Positions 1 to 12,602 of a stretch of DNA of 64,000 nucleotides are shown here, piece after piece. The stretch is from the NCBI RefSeq assembly GCF_018388465.1, contig NZ_CP074404.1, positions 1 to 64,000 on the forward strand, written 5' to 3'. The notes beneath the pieces are model-generated. The model made no database searches and was not told the DNA's origin. It worked only from the letters and a program-made list of their open reading frames with translations. Made by a program: the position numbers and the translations under genes. The stretch comes from Cellulomonas fengjieae. GTDB lineage: Bacteria; Actinomycetota; Actinomycetes; Actinomycetales; Cellulomonadaceae. How positions within the stretch are numbered: the stretch's first letter is position 1; every line of letters begins with the position of its first letter.

Positions 1-54
1 CCGTGGGTCTCCGGGGCCACTAGCATCGGAGATCGTCGCCGGGGGCGTGCGGCC

Positions 55-199
55 TGTGGACCACGACGTGGTGGACGGCCGCCGGACGCGACGACCATCA
101 CGTCCAGAACAGCGCCGAGAACGCCGTGTCCACCGTGCCCAAGGTCCCATGACACCGTCGTGACCATCTGCTCACAGGTGTGGACAACTGTGTGGACAA
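55..199. promoter_or_regulatory. dnaA upstream region with DnaA boxes
   Basis: Two perfect actinobacterial DnaA boxes (TTGTCCACA, read here as TGTGGACAA) lie at 179-187 and 191-199, 12 bp apart in the same orientation. A one-mismatch copy, TGTGGACCA, lies at 55-63. They sit 50-200 bp upstream of the dnaA start, where they would let DnaA repress its own promoter or serve as an accessory origin element. The boxes are visible; autoregulation is inferred from known dnaA promoters. No gene is seen in 1-252. Confidence 0.75.
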
Positions 200-252
200 C
201 GGCGGCCATGCGAGACTCGACCACTCACGCGATCGAACAGCCGAGGTAGCAC

Positions 253-1797
253 GTGTCACAGGACGAAGAACTCTCCCGAGTCTGGGGCCACGTGGTGTCG
301 ACCCTCGAGTCGAGTCCCGACATCACCCCGCGCCAGATCGCATTCGTCCGGCTCGCCCGCCCGCTGGGTCTCCTCGACGGCACGCTCCTGCTCGCCGTCG
401 GCAACGACTTGACCAAGGACTATCTCGAGTCGCGGGTACGCGGTGAGGTGACCGCCGCCCTCAGCAGCGCGCTCGACCGCGAGGCGCGCTTCGCCATCAC
501 GGTGGACCCCGAGCTGGCCGAGGACGCACCGCCGGCACTGCGGATCGTCGGTTCCGCTTCGGAGCAGAGGCACGAGCCGTACAGCCAGTCCCGCGACGAG
601 CGCGAGGCCGACGAGGCAGACGCCCGCCGCGAGGCCCGCCCGGACCTGTCCCTGGTGTCGGACGACGAGCACGACGGCCGCGACGACTCGGTCCGGGAGC
701 GCCGCTACGGCGGACGCAACGACGACCGCCCGCCGCCCGCCAACAGGCGCACCCCCGCGGAGCCCGCGCGCCTGAACCCGAAGTACCTCTTCGAGACGTT
801 CGTCATCGGCAGCTCGAACCGCTTCGCCCATGCGGCGGCGGTCGCGGTCGCCGAGGCCCCCGCCAAGGCCTACAACCCGCTGTTCATCTACGGCGACTCG
901 GGCCTGGGCAAGACCCACCTGCTGCACGCCATCGGGCACTACGCGCAGAACCTCTACCCCAGCGTCCGGGTGCGGTACGTGAACTCCGAGGAGTTCACCA
1001 ACGACTTCATCAACTCGATCAGCGAGGGCAAGGCCGGCGCGTTCCAGCGGCGTTACCGCGAGGTCGACGTGCTCCTCATCGACGACATCCAGTTCCTGCA
1101 GGGCAAGGAACAGACGATGGAGGAGTTCTTCCACACGTTCAACACCCTGCACAACGCGAACAAGCAGGTCGTGATCACCTCCGACCTGCCCCCCAAGCAG
1201 CTCAACGGGTTCGAGGACCGGATGCGGTCGCGCTTCGAGTGGGGCCTGATCACCGACGTGCAGCCGCCCGACCTCGAGACCCGCATCGCGATCCTGCGCA
1301 AGAAGGCCGGCAGCGAACGCCTGCAGGCACCGCCGGACGTCCTCGAGTACATCGCGAGCAAGATCTCCACCAACATCCGCGAGCTCGAGGGCGCGCTGAT
1401 CCGGGTCACCGCGTTCGCCAACCTCAACCGCCAGCAGGTGGACCTGTCGCTCGCGGAGATCGTCCTCAAGGACCTCATCACCGACGACCAGACCACCGAG
1501 ATCACCGCCACCCAGGTGATCGGCCAGACCGCGGCCTACTTCGGCCTCAGCATCGACGACCTGTGCGGCTCGAGCCGCTCACGCGTCCTCGTCACGGCAC
1601 GCCAGATCGCGATGTACCTGTGCCGCGAGCTGACGGATCTGTCGCTGCCCAAGATCGGCCAGGCCTTCGGCGGGCGGGACCACACCACCGTCATGCACGC
1701 CAACCGCAAGATCCGCGAGCTGATGGCTGAGCGACGGTCGATCTACAACCAGGTGACCGAGCTCACCAACCGGATCAAGCAGCAGAATCGCGGCTGA
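253..1797 (+). CDS. dnaA: Chromosomal replication initiator DnaA
   Basis: AAA+ initiator that binds DnaA boxes and melts oriC. The 514-residue product has an N-terminal interaction domain (about 1-85), a hydrophilic Asp/Arg-rich linker (about 90-170) longer than in E. coli, an ATPase domain with Walker A GDSGLGKT at 214-221 and Walker B LLIDDIQF at 274-281, and a C-terminal DNA-binding domain with the DnaA signature GGRDHTTVMHA at 473-483. The start is GTG. It heads the conserved dnaA-dnaN-recF-gyrB-gyrA block and is flanked by DnaA boxes on both sides, consistent with autoregulation. Identification is secure. Confidence 0.98.
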   Translation: MSQDEELSRVWGHVVSTLESSPDITPRQIAFVRLARPLGLLDGTLLLAVGNDLTKDYLESRVRGEVTAALSSALDREARFAITVDPELAEDAPPALRIVGSASEQRHEPYSQSRDEREADEADARREARPDLSLVSDDEHDGRDDSVRERRYGGRNDDRPPPANRRTPAEPARLNPKYLFETFVIGSSNRFAHAAAVAVAEAPAKAYNPLFIYGDSGLGKTHLLHAIGHYAQNLYPSVRVRYVNSEEFTNDFINSISEGKAGAFQRRYREVDVLLIDDIQFLQGKEQTMEEFFHTFNTLHNANKQVVITSDLPPKQLNGFEDRMRSRFEWGLITDVQPPDLETRIAILRKKAGSERLQAPPDVLEYIASKISTNIRELEGALIRVTAFANLNRQQVDLSLAEIVLKDLITDDQTTEITATQVIGQTAAYFGLSIDDLCGSSRSRVLVTARQIAMYLCRELTDLSLPKIGQAFGGRDHTTVMHANRKIRELMAERRSIYNQVTELTNRIKQQNRG

Positions 1798-2479
1798 GAG
1801 CCCTTAGTTATCCACAGCCATCCACAGGCACCTGGGGATGTTTGTGACGACGTTCACCCATGTGCCGCGACGCCGGGTGCGATCACGCATGGCACCGCGC
1901 TGGCCTGCAAGAACACACTCTTTCGGACATCCCGGGGCGAATCTCACGGTTTTCGAGGGCTCTCTCCGACGTGCGTTGGATGAGTGAACTCTCACCGTCG
2001 AAACGATCCGAAGGCCTTGACCCCAACCTTCACCCTCCGAGTGAGACATGCATGGGACGAATCTCCACACCTGTGCACTCACCTGTGGATGACCGTGGAC
2101 GACGCCCCTGTGGGTGTGGACGGAACGCCCCCGAACGGTGGACGCAGAACCGGCCTTCCGGCGCCGTCCACGGCCGTCCACCGGCCGTCCGATCTGGCCC
2201 ACACCCCACGTGCACAGGCAGATCGCATCGTGACCTGCGCAGACGTCGATCATCCACACAGTGCACAGGACCGATGACGACGACGAGACTTCTCTAGGTG
2301 GTGGATCCACACACCGCCACAGGACCCCGGCCGCTCCCGAACGACACGGCTGTCGTTGTCATCCGCCTGCCCGTACCGAGCGTCGGGGCTCTCGCGTAGT
2401 GTTCGGCTGACGCCTGCCCGCCGGATCTCCGCACAACCGTGTCGGCACCCGGCCAGGCCAGCTCGACGAGAGGTGAGGT
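1798..2479. other. Chromosomal origin of replication oriC
   Basis: The 680-bp gap between dnaA and dnaN holds no convincing gene. It contains a perfect DnaA box TTATCCACA at 1808-1816 followed by CCATCCACA at 1818-1826, one-mismatch boxes at 2084-2092 (TGTGGATGA, reverse orientation) and 2250-2258 (TCATCCACA), and several weaker TGTGGAC / GTCCAC cores between 2090 and 2180. Its position and box content match actinobacterial oriC. A DNA-unwinding element is not obvious by eye; 1900-2030 is the least GC-rich part. Origin function is inferred from synteny and box density. Confidence 0.88.
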
Positions 2480-3610
2480 ATGAGGTTCCGGGTCGACCGC
2501 GACGTGCTCGCGGACGCCGTCACGTGGACGGCACGCAGCCTGCCCACCCGGCCACCGGTCCCGGTCCTGGCGGGAGTCCGCCTGGAGGCGGACACCACAG
2601 GCACCGTGCAGCTGTCGAGCTTCGACTACGAGGTCTCCGCGCGGTCGCAGATCCCGGCGGACGTGAGCGAGGCCGGCACGGTGCTGGTCTCCGGGCGTCT
2701 GCTCGCCGAGATCTCCCGCTCGCTGCCGGACAAGCCCGTCGACGTGGTGCTCGAGGGCACGAAGGTCATCGTGACCTGCGGTGCCAGCCGCTTCACCCTG
2801 CTGACGATGCCGGTCGAGGACTACCCCAACCTCCCGGTGATGCCCCCGACCACCGGGACGGTCGACGGCGACGAGCTCACGCACGCGGTGGCCCAGGTGT
2901 CCGTGGCCGCCAGCCGCGACGACACGCTTCCGCTGCTCACCGGCGTGCGGGTCGAGATCGAGGGCGAGAAGGTCACGCTCCTGGCGACCGACCGGTACCG
3001 GCTCGCCCTGCGCGAGCTCACCTGGAAGCCGGCCTCGCCCGACATCTCGACGGTCGCGCTCGTCCGCGCACGCACGCTGTCGGACGCCGCCAAGTCGCTC
3101 GGCAGCGCCGGCTCGGTGACGGTGGCGCTGTCCACCGGCTCCGGCGTCGACATGATCGGCTTCGAGGCGGCCGGTCGTCAGACCACCAGCCTGCTGGTCG
3201 ACGGCGACTACCCGGCCGTCCGCCGGCTCTTCCCCGACGAGACGCCCATCCACGCGGTCGTCAGCACGCACGCCCTGGCGGACGCCGCCAAGCGCGTGAG
3301 CCTCGTCGCGGAGCGCAACACCCCGATCCGCCTGTCGTTCAGCGAGGGCCAGGTCGTCCTGGACGCCGGCCAGGGCGACGACGCACAGGCCTCCGAGGCC
3401 ATCGAGGCCACGCTCGTGGGCGACGACATCTCGGTGGCGTTCAACCCGCAGTTCCTGCTGGACGGTCTCGGTGCCCTGAGCACGACGTTCGTCCGCCTGT
3501 CGTTCACGCACCCCAACAAGCCGGTGGAGTTCACCGGCCAGGAGTCGCTCGATGGCGAGGACAACCCGGAGTACCGCTACCTGCTGGTCCCCATCCGATT
3601 CGCCAGCTGA
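2480..3610 (+). CDS. dnaN: DNA polymerase III beta subunit (sliding clamp)
   Basis: Forms the ring-shaped dimer that tethers DNA polymerase III to DNA. The 376-residue product matches the three-domain clamp fold along its length: it begins MRFRVDRDVLADAV, typical of actinobacterial DnaN, and ends YRYLLVPIRFAS, matching the usual C-terminal pocket for clamp-binding motifs. ATG start with the purine-rich ribosome site GAGAGGTGAGGT just upstream. It lies directly after oriC and before gnd and recF, the normal actinobacterial order. Confidence 0.97.
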   Translation: MRFRVDRDVLADAVTWTARSLPTRPPVPVLAGVRLEADTTGTVQLSSFDYEVSARSQIPADVSEAGTVLVSGRLLAEISRSLPDKPVDVVLEGTKVIVTCGASRFTLLTMPVEDYPNLPVMPPTTGTVDGDELTHAVAQVSVAASRDDTLPLLTGVRVEIEGEKVTLLATDRYRLALRELTWKPASPDISTVALVRARTLSDAAKSLGSAGSVTVALSTGSGVDMIGFEAAGRQTTSLLVDGDYPAVRRLFPDETPIHAVVSTHALADAAKRVSLVAERNTPIRLSFSEGQVVLDAGQGDDAQASEAIEATLVGDDISVAFNPQFLLDGLGALSTTFVRLSFTHPNKPVEFTGQESLDGEDNPEYRYLLVPIRFAS

Positions 3611-3670
3611 CCGGCGCACCGCCGCCGCACGCGGCACAGTGGGAACAGCGCGCACCGAGAGAGGTCACTC

Positions 3671-4600
3671 ATGCACATCGGACTGGTCGGTCTGGGAAAG
3701 ATGGGTGCCAACATGCGCACCCGCCTTCGTGCCGCGGGCATCGACGTCACGGGGTACGACCGCAACCCGGACGTCACCGACGTGCCGTCGCTGGAGGCGC
3801 TCGTCGAGGCGCTCCCGGCGGGTGAGCGCATCGTCTGGGTGATGGTCCCGTCCGGGGTCATCACCGACGCGGTGATCAACGACCTCGCCGGGCTGCTGAG
3901 CTCGGGCGACATCGTGATCGACGGCGGCAACTCGTACTACCAGGACGACCAGAAGCACGCGGACGTCCTGACGGAGCTGGGTGTCGACTTCCTGGACGCC
4001 GGGGTCTCGGGTGGTGTCTGGGGCCTCGAGAACGGGTACGGGCTCATGGTCGGCGGAGACGAGGCCGTCGTCGCGAAGGTCATGCCGGTCTTCGACGCGC
4101 TGCGGCCGGAGGGTCCGCGCGCCGAGGGCTTCGTGCACGCCGGGACCGTCGGCGCGGGGCACTTCGCCAAGATGGTGCACAACGGGATCGAGTACGGGCT
4201 GATGCAGTCCTACGCCGAGGGCTATGAGCTCCTGGCGGCGAAGGACCTGGTCACGGACGTGCACGGCACGATGCGCGCGTGGCAGCGCGGCACCGTCGTG
4301 CGGTCCTGGCTGCTCGAGCTGCTGGTCAAGGCGCTGGAGCAGGACCCGGGCCTGGGGGAGATCGACGACTGGGTCGAGGACTCGGGCGAAGGGCGGTGGA
4401 CCGTCGACGAGGCGATCGACCTCGCTGTCCCGGCGCCCGTGATCTCCGCGGCGCTGTTCGCTCGGTTCCAGTCCCGCCAGGAGGAGTCCCCCGCGATGAA
4501 GGCCGTCGCCGCCCTGCGTCAGCAGTTCGGTGGCCACGCGGTCAAGCCTGCGGGGACCACCGGCCCGGTCACGGGCACGCCGCCCGCGCAGTCCCTCTGA
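3671..4600 (+). CDS. gnd: 6-phosphogluconate dehydrogenase, decarboxylating (short type)
   Basis: Converts 6-phosphogluconate to ribulose-5-phosphate and CO2 in the oxidative pentose phosphate pathway. At 309 residues it belongs to the short class rather than the roughly 470-residue E. coli type. The N-terminal Rossmann motif GLVGLGKMGANM (4-15) and the substrate-site stretch KMVHNGIEYGLMQ are present. Short enzymes of this class usually prefer NAD+, but cofactor choice cannot be read from the sequence. ATG start with GAGAGG upstream. Its place between dnaN and recF is usual in Actinobacteria and is not evidence of transfer. Confidence 0.93.
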   Translation: MHIGLVGLGKMGANMRTRLRAAGIDVTGYDRNPDVTDVPSLEALVEALPAGERIVWVMVPSGVITDAVINDLAGLLSSGDIVIDGGNSYYQDDQKHADVLTELGVDFLDAGVSGGVWGLENGYGLMVGGDEAVVAKVMPVFDALRPEGPRAEGFVHAGTVGAGHFAKMVHNGIEYGLMQSYAEGYELLAAKDLVTDVHGTMRAWQRGTVVRSWLLELLVKALEQDPGLGEIDDWVEDSGEGRWTVDEAIDLAVPAPVISAALFARFQSRQEESPAMKAVAALRQQFGGHAVKPAGTTGPVTGTPPAQSL

Positions 4601-4612
4601 CCTGACCCGTCG

Positions 4613-5794
4613 ATGTATGTCGCCCATCTGTCTCTGACGGACTTCCGCTCGTACGCGCAGGTCGAGCTCCCGCTGGAGCCCGGGATCACCGCGCTCGTCG
4701 GGCCCAACGGGCAGGGCAAGACCAACCTGGTCGAGGCGATCGGGTACATCGCGACGCTCGGCAGCCATCGCGTGCCCACGGACGCGGCGCTGGTGCGCGC
4801 CGGGACCTCGCGCGCGGTCGTGCGGGCCAAGGTGGTCCGCGCGCTGGAGCCCGGCCGTCCCCGCTCGACGCTGGTCGAGGTCGAGGTGACCCCGGGTAAG
4901 GCCAACCGCGCGCGGGTCAACGGCGGATCGCCGACCCGGGCGCGGGACGTGCTGGGGATCCTGCGGACCGTCCTGTTCGCGCCCGAGGACCTCTCACTGG
5001 TCAAGGGCGACCCGGACGGTCGGCGTCGGTTCCTCGACGACCTCCTGGTGCAGCTGACCCCGCGGGTGGCGGGAACGATCGCCGACTACGACCGCGTGCT
5101 CCGGCAGCGCTCGGCGCTGCTGAAGTCGGCCGCCGTGGCGCGCCGTGGTGCGGGTGCGGATCTGCGCACGCTCGACGTGTGGGATGCCAAGCTGGCGCAG
5201 ACCGGTGCGCAGATCATGGTGGCCCGGCGGAGCCTGGTCCGGGCCTTCGCACCGCACGTCGAGCGCGCATATGCGCAGGTCAGTGCCGGTCAGGGCGAGG
5301 CGATCGTCACCTACAAGGCATCGCTCGACGCCGTGCTGGAGATCGACGACGACGCGGCCGGCGTGGAGCTGGTGGAGGCGCAGCTGCTGGAGGCGATCGG
5401 CCGGCTGCGCAGCAAGGAGATCGAGCGCGGTGTGAGCCTGGTCGGTCCGCACCGCGACGACCTGGTCCTCACGCTAGGCGGGCTGCCGGCGAAGGGGTAC
5501 GCCAGCCACGGCGAGTCGTGGTCCTTCGCCCTGGCGCTGCGACTCGCGTCCTACGAGCTGCTGACGCGCGGGGACGAGGGCGTCGGTGGTGACTGGGGAC
5601 CCGACGGAGAGCCGGTCCTGATCCTCGACGACGTCTTCGCGGAGCTCGACGCCCGGCGACGCGACAGGCTGGCGGAGCTCGTGGCGCCGGCCCGGCAGGT
5701 GCTGATCACGGCAGCCGTCGCCGATGACGTGCCCGCACCTCTGGCGGGCGCCCGGGTGGACGTCATGGGCGGGGAGGTGGCGCGTGTCCTCTGA
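4613..5794 (+). CDS. recF: DNA replication and repair protein RecF
   Basis: SMC-like ATPase that helps load RecA at single-strand gaps. The 393-residue product shows Walker [10 protein letters not shown] at 30-38, the ABC-type signature region [11 protein letters not shown], and Walker [13 protein letters not shown] at 335-346. The gene follows gnd by 12 nt and overlaps the GTG start of the next gene by 11 nt, so translation of recF and the DUF721 gene is probably coupled. Confidence 0.95.
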   Translation: MYVAHLSLTDFRSYAQVELPLEPGITALVGPNGQGKTNLVEAIGYIATLGSHRVPTDAALVRAGTSRAVVRAKVVRALEPGRPRSTLVEVEVTPGKANRARVNGGSPTRARDVLGILRTVLFAPEDLSLVKGDPDGRRRFLDDLLVQLTPRVAGTIADYDRVLRQRSALLKSAAVARRGAGADLRTLDVWDAKLAQTGAQIMVARRSLVRAFAPHVERAYAQVSAGQGEAIVTYKASLDAVLEIDDDAAGVELVEAQLLEAIGRLRSKEIERGVSLVGPHRDDLVLTLGGLPAKGYASHGESWSFALALRLASYELLTRGDEGVGGDWGPDGEPVLILDDVFAELDARRRDRLAELVAPARQVLITAAVADDVPAPLAGARVDVMGGEVARVL

Positions 5795-6350
5795 CCCGGG
5801 CCTGTTCCCACCCCCCACCCCCCCGGACGGCACGCCCTTGCGCGAGCTGGTCGAGCTGACCCCGCCACGTCAGGTGGCGTCGGGTGCCCTCGGCCGGGCC
5901 AAGGCGGCCGCCGCGCAGCGCGGCTTCCGCCCCGGTGACCCGGCTCGGCGGCGGCCCCTGGTCCAGGTGCAGATGGGGACCGCCGGCCCGGGCGCCCGCG
6001 ACCCCCAGCTCATCGGGTCGACGGTCAGTGGTCTGCTCGACCAGCTCGGCGGGACGTCGGACCAGGTGGCGGGCGTGCTGAAGCACCGGTGGGCCGAGCT
6101 CGTCGGTCCGCAGGTGGCCGAGCACTGCGAGTACGTGTCGTTCGAGGGCGGTTCGCTGACGTTGCGCGCGCACTCGACGTCGTGGGCGACGCAGCTCAAG
6201 TTCCTGGCCCCGGCCATGATCGGGCGGTTCGCCGCCGACCTGGGGCAGGGTGTGGTCCTAGAGATCACCGTGCTGAACCCCGGCGGACCGCGCTTCAAGA
6301 CGGGTCCGAAGCGCGTGCAGGGCCGCGGGGAGCGGGACACGTTCCGGTGA
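5784..6350 (+). CDS. DUF721 / DciA-family protein
   Basis: The 188-residue product has a DUF721 (DciA-like) C-terminal half: [19 protein letters not shown] followed by [19 protein letters not shown] and a strand-rich end. DciA proteins act as replicative helicase loaders in bacteria lacking DnaC/DnaI; the equivalent actinobacterial gene also sits between recF and gyrB. The N-terminal 70 residues are Pro/Arg-rich and probably disordered. GTG at 5784 was chosen because GGGGAGG (5771-5777) precedes it and it overlaps the recF stop; longer in-frame starts lie deep within recF. Confidence 0.88.
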   Translation: MSSDPGLFPPPTPPDGTPLRELVELTPPRQVASGALGRAKAAAAQRGFRPGDPARRRPLVQVQMGTAGPGARDPQLIGSTVSGLLDQLGGTSDQVAGVLKHRWAELVGPQVAEHCEYVSFEGGSLTLRAHSTSWATQLKFLAPAMIGRFAADLGQGVVLEITVLNPGGPRFKTGPKRVQGRGERDTFR

Positions 6351-6543
6351 GCGTCCGCCCGATCCGGGCGCCGTGGGACTCGACCGTGTGGAAACCAGGT
6401 CCGGGCCGTTCCACCAGGTAGACTGTGAAGGTCATTCCTGGCGCATCTGTGCCCGGAACTCCAGCGTCATGGAGTGATCCGACCCGGTGAAGTTCGGTCG
6501 GCGCGCTCCGTCGCGTGTGAGAGCTTGAGGAGCATCACCGCCC

Positions 6544-8589
6544 GTGGCCGAGCAGAGCACCCCCACGACGAGCACGACGAGGACCACGAAGGATGGCAAC
6601 GGCGGGTACGACGCCAGCGCGATCACGGTGCTCGAGGGACTCGAGGCGGTGCGCAAGCGCCCCGGCATGTACATCGGTTCCACGGGTGAGCGCGGCCTGC
6701 ACCACCTGGTGACCGAGGTCGTCGACAACTCCGTCGACGAGGCGCTCGCCGGCTACTGCGACCACATCGAGATCACGCTGCTGGCCGACGGAGGCGTGCG
6801 CGTCGTCGACAACGGCCGCGGCATCCCCGTCGCGATCCACCCGACCGAGGGCCGGCCGACCGTCGAGGTCGTCATGACCATCCTGCACGCCGGCGGCAAG
6901 TTCGGCGGCGCCGGCTACGCGGTCTCCGGCGGTCTGCACGGCGTCGGCATCTCCGTGGTGAACGCGCTCTCCACCCGCGTCGAGACCGTGGTCAAGCGCG
7001 ACGGCTTCGTGTGGCAGCAGAACTTCTCCGACGGTGGCAAGCCGCTCGGCGAGCTGCGCAAGGGTGAGCCCACGGACGAGCGCGGCACGTCGCAGACGTT
7101 CTGGGCCGACCCTGCCATCTTCGAGACCACCGACTACGACTTCGAGACGCTGCGCGCGCGGTTCCAGCAGTACGCCTTCCTCAACAAGGGCTTGCAGATC
7201 TCGCTGACCGACGAGCGTCCCGAGCACCTCGACACCGGCGACGAGGTCGCCGGCAACGAGGAGGGCGACGCCGACCAGCCCGCCTTCCGAACCGTCACCT
7301 ACAAGTACGACGACGGGCTCGTCGACTACGTCAAGCACCTCAACAGCGCCAAGAAGGTCGAGGTCGTCCACCCGGAGATCATCGACTTCGAGTCCGAGGA
7401 CACCGAGCGCCGGATCGCCGTCGAGATCGCCATGCAGTGGACCAACGCGTACTCGGAGTCGGTGCACACGTACGCCAACACGATCTCGACCACCGAGGGT
7501 GGCACGCACGAAGAGGGCTTCCGTGCGGCGATGACGTCCCTGATCAACCGCTACGCGCGCGAGAAGGGCATCCTCAAGGAGAAGGACGAGAACCTCACGG
7601 GTGACGACATCCGCGAGGGCCTCACCGCGGTGATCTCGATCAAGCTGGGCGAGCCGCAGTTCGAGGGCCAGACCAAGACCAAGCTCGGCAACACCGAGGC
7701 CAAGACGTTCGTGCAGCGTGTGGTCAACGAGCAGCTCGGCGACTGGCTGGACTCCCACCCGAACGAGGCGCGCGACGTCATCCGCAAGTCGATCCAGGCG
7801 GCGGCCGCGCGGATGGCGGCCCGCAAGGCGCGCGAGGCGACCCGGCGCAAGGGTCTGCTGGAGTCCGGCGGCATGCCGGGCAAGCTGCGCGACTGCCAGT
7901 CGAGCCGCGCGGAGGAGTGCGAGGTCTTCATCGTCGAGGGTGACTCGGCCGGCGGCTCCGCTGTGCGTGGCCGCAACCCGCGCACGCAGGCGATCCTGCC
8001 GATCCGCGGGAAGATCCTCAACGTCGAGCGCGCACGACTGGACCGGGCCCTGGGCAACCAGGAGGTGCAGGCGCTCATCACGGCGTTCGGCACGGGCATC
8101 GGCGAGGACTTCGACCTGTCGAAGCTGCGCTACCACAAGATCGTGATCATGGCCGACGCCGACGTCGACGGTCAGCACATCCGCACGCTGCTGCTCACGC
8201 TCCTGTTCCGCTACATGCCGGACCTCATCACGCACGGCCACGTGTACCTGGCGCAGCCGCCGCTGTACCGGATCAAGTGGGCCAACGCCGAGCACGACTA
8301 CGTGTACTCCGACCGGGAGCGCGACGCGTTCATCACGGACGGCCAGGCCAGCGGAAAGCGGCTGCCCAAGGACAACGCGGTGCAGCGCTACAAGGGTCTG
8401 GGCGAGATGGACTACCAGGAGCTCTGGGAGACCACGATGTCCCCCGAGCACCGCACCCTGCTGCAGGTCACGCTCGACGAGGCCGCGGCGGTCGACGAGA
8501 TCTTCTCGGTCCTCATGGGCGAGGACGTCGAGTCCCGTCGCTCCTTCATCCAGCGCAACGCGAAGGACGTGAGGTTCCTCGACGTCTAG
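6544..8589 (+). CDS. gyrB: DNA gyrase subunit B
   Basis: ATPase subunit of the type II topoisomerase that introduces negative supercoils. The 681-residue product has a GHKL ATPase domain ([10 protein letters not shown] and [12 protein letters not shown] near the start, GGLHGVG in the ATP lid), the transducer domain, and the Toprim domain with EGDSAGGSA at about 465 and the metal-binding DADVDGQHI at about 537, ending [11 protein letters not shown] start preceded by TGAGGAGC. The 190 bp upstream (6351-6543) must carry a promoter; TAGACT at 6419-6424 is one candidate -10, without a clear -35. Confidence 0.98.
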   Translation: MAEQSTPTTSTTRTTKDGNGGYDASAITVLEGLEAVRKRPGMYIGSTGERGLHHLVTEVVDNSVDEALAGYCDHIEITLLADGGVRVVDNGRGIPVAIHPTEGRPTVEVVMTILHAGGKFGGAGYAVSGGLHGVGISVVNALSTRVETVVKRDGFVWQQNFSDGGKPLGELRKGEPTDERGTSQTFWADPAIFETTDYDFETLRARFQQYAFLNKGLQISLTDERPEHLDTGDEVAGNEEGDADQPAFRTVTYKYDDGLVDYVKHLNSAKKVEVVHPEIIDFESEDTERRIAVEIAMQWTNAYSESVHTYANTISTTEGGTHEEGFRAAMTSLINRYAREKGILKEKDENLTGDDIREGLTAVISIKLGEPQFEGQTKTKLGNTEAKTFVQRVVNEQLGDWLDSHPNEARDVIRKSIQAAAARMAARKAREATRRKGLLESGGMPGKLRDCQSSRAEECEVFIVEGDSAGGSAVRGRNPRTQAILPIRGKILNVERARLDRALGNQEVQALITAFGTGIGEDFDLSKLRYHKIVIMADADVDGQHIRTLLLTLLFRYMPDLITHGHVYLAQPPLYRIKWANAEHDYVYSDRERDAFITDGQASGKRLPKDNAVQRYKGLGEMDYQELWETTMSPEHRTLLQVTLDEAAAVDEIFSVLMGEDVESRRSFIQRNAKDVRFLDV

Positions 8590-8636
8590 TCGAGCAACCA
8601 CGTCGCCGATCGCCCGCACCCACGTAAGGAACACCG

Positions 8637-11248
<2,612 letters not shown>

Positions 11249-11252
<4 letters not shown>

Positions 11253-12184
11253 CCGATTCCACGCCCCCCTCGATCCCACCACGCAAGCGTCCGACGACGC
11301 CGACGACCGCAGGTCGCCAGACGACGTCGGCACCACGTGCGGGATCGACCACGGCGTGGGACGGTCCGCGGTCAGATGAGTCTGCGCCCCCGGTGCCGAC
11401 CGCCGGCAGCAACGGGACCTTCGCCGTGTCGCCGTCGGGCGCCACGCAGGCGCCGACCGCGGCGGCTCGCCCGGAGGCTGCCCGACCGGAGTCGCCGGAG
11501 CGCCGGAACGGGTCCGTCGCGAGGGATGCCGCCCCGACATCTCCACAGGATCGTGACACGACGACACCCGGGGTCGGCGACGAGCACGACCCTCCGTCCC
11601 CGATGATGGTCGCGGTGGACACCGCGACCGCGTGGGTCAAGAGGGCCGGCGTCGCCACGTCCGCCGCATTCGCCGCGGCCACTCGATCCCGTACCAAGGA
11701 ACCGACCATGACGACCACCCCGGCGGCCAGTACCGCGACCCCGCGGACGACGACCTCGTCCGACAACCTCGCGGGCGCCCGGCCCAGCACGGGACGCATC
11801 CCGACCGTCGGGCCGCACGGTGCACCGCGCCGGGTCCGGCTCTCGATCTCGCGCGTCGACCCGTGGTCGGTGATGAAGCTGTCGTTCCTGCTGTCGGTCG
11901 CCATCGGCGTGATGATCGTCGTGGCGGCGGCCGTCATCTGGTTCACCCTGAACGGCCTCCAGGTGTTCAGCAAGATCGACACCCTGGTCACCACGATCAC
12001 GGGCGCCGAGGGTGACATCCAGATCCTGCAGTTCGTCGAGTTCCAGCGCGTGATCTCCGGCGCGACCCTCGTCGCGGTGATCGACGTCTTTCTGCTCACG
12101 GCCATGGCGACCATCGGCGCGTTCCTCTACAACATCGTCGCCGCCCTCGTCGGCGGCGTGCACGTGACCATGACGGACGAGTGA
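11249..12184 (+). CDS. DUF3566 membrane protein
   Basis: Protein of 311 residues found downstream of gyrA across Actinobacteria. The first 190 residues are Pro/Thr/Ala/Arg-rich and look disordered. The C-terminal third holds the conserved DUF3566 domain: [17 protein letters not shown] leads into a first membrane segment (about 209-236), followed by an extracellular loop and a second segment (about 268-304). Function is unknown; the mycobacterial relative has been linked to growth and surface processes, but nothing in the sequence shows this here. ATG overlaps the gyrA stop. Confidence 0.9.
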
Positions 12185-12194
12185 CCGCAGCCGG

Positions 12195-12225
12195 TTTGGG
12201 TGGCGCCCTCGGCCTGGGGTAGTCT
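12195..12225 (+). promoter_or_regulatory. Probable promoter of tRNA-Ile
   Basis: TAGTCT at 12220-12225 resembles a -10 box and lies 33 nt before the mature tRNA 5' end. A weak TTGGGT (12196-12201) lies 18 bp upstream as a possible -35. This sits directly after the DUF3566 stop codon, so the tRNA may have its own promoter. Confidence 0.4.
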
Positions 12226-12257
12226 CATCCGGCGCCACCGCGGCGCGCGCAGTGCAC

Positions 12258-12331
12258 GGGCCTATAGCTCAGACGGTTAGAGCGCTTCCCTGATAAGGAA
12301 GAGGTCACAGGTTCAAGTCCTGTTAGGCCCA
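12258..12331 (+). tRNA. tRNA-Ile(GAT)
   Basis: A 74-nt cloverleaf. The acceptor stem GGGCCTA (12258-12264) pairs perfectly with TAGGCCC (12324-12330), with discriminator A at 12331. The anticodon stem CTTCC/GGAAG encloses the loop CTGATAA, giving anticodon GAT. The T arm contains GGTTCAAGTCC. CCA is not encoded. A tRNA-Ile followed by tRNA-Ala downstream of gyrA is typical of Actinobacteria. Confidence 0.97.
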
Positions 12332-12353
12332 CTCCCGACCCGTGGGGGAACCG

Positions 12354-12473
12354 ATGAAGAAGCTCCTGCTCCTGGTGGCTGCGGCCGCCGTCGGCTTCGT
12401 CGTGTGGCAGAAGTACTCGCAGGATCGCGACGAGCGCGACCTGTGGGCTGAGGTGACCGACACCTTCGAGTGA
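12354..12473 (+). CDS. DLW-39 family small protein
   Basis: A 39-codon gene between tRNA-Ile and tRNA-Ala. The product starts with MKKLLLLVAAAAVGFVVW, one hydrophobic segment that would anchor it in the membrane, and continues with a charged cytoplasmic tail containing the Asp-Leu-Trp triplet (29-31) that names this 39-residue actinobacterial family. The length is exactly 39. GGGGGAA lies 5 nt before the ATG. The function is unknown; the family is recognised by size, motif and genomic place. Confidence 0.88.
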   Translation: MKKLLLLVAAAAVGFVVWQKYSQDRDERDLWAEVTDTFE

Positions 12474-12488
12474 CGGGCCTCGTTCGAC

Positions 12489-12564
12489 GGGGCCATGGCG
12501 CAATTGGTAGCGCACCTGCTTTGCAAGCAGGGGGTTAGGGGTTCGAGTCCCCTTGGCTCCACCA
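12489..12564 (+). tRNA. tRNA-Ala(TGC)
   Basis: A 76-nt cloverleaf including an encoded CCA. The acceptor stem GGGGCCA (12489-12495) pairs with TGGCTCC (12554-12560) and includes the G3:U70 wobble (12491:12558), the identity element of alanyl-tRNA synthetase. The anticodon stem CCTGC/GCAGG encloses loop TTTGCAA, giving anticodon TGC. Discriminator A is at 12561, followed by CCA. Confidence 0.97.
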
Positions 12565-12571
12565 GAAGGTG

Positions 12572-12590
12572 GGCACGACTCGTCCGTGCC
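12572..12590. terminator. Short hairpin between tRNA-Ala and the MarR gene
   Basis: GGCACG (12572-12577) and CGTGCC (12585-12590) form a 6-bp stem with a 7-nt loop, just after tRNA-Ala and just beyond the stop of the convergent MarR gene. There is no T-run, so it is at best a weak bidirectional terminator. Confidence 0.35.
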
Positions 12591-12602
12591 GGCTGACCGG
12601 CC

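Noticed and set aside
1804..2310. Open frames on both strands within the dnaA-dnaN gap
   Set aside because: Their translations are low-complexity and unlike any family, and the interval carries DnaA boxes as expected for oriC.
3671..4600. gnd inserted among replication genes as possible horizontal transfer
   Set aside because: This position is common in Actinobacteria and its codon use matches the neighbours.
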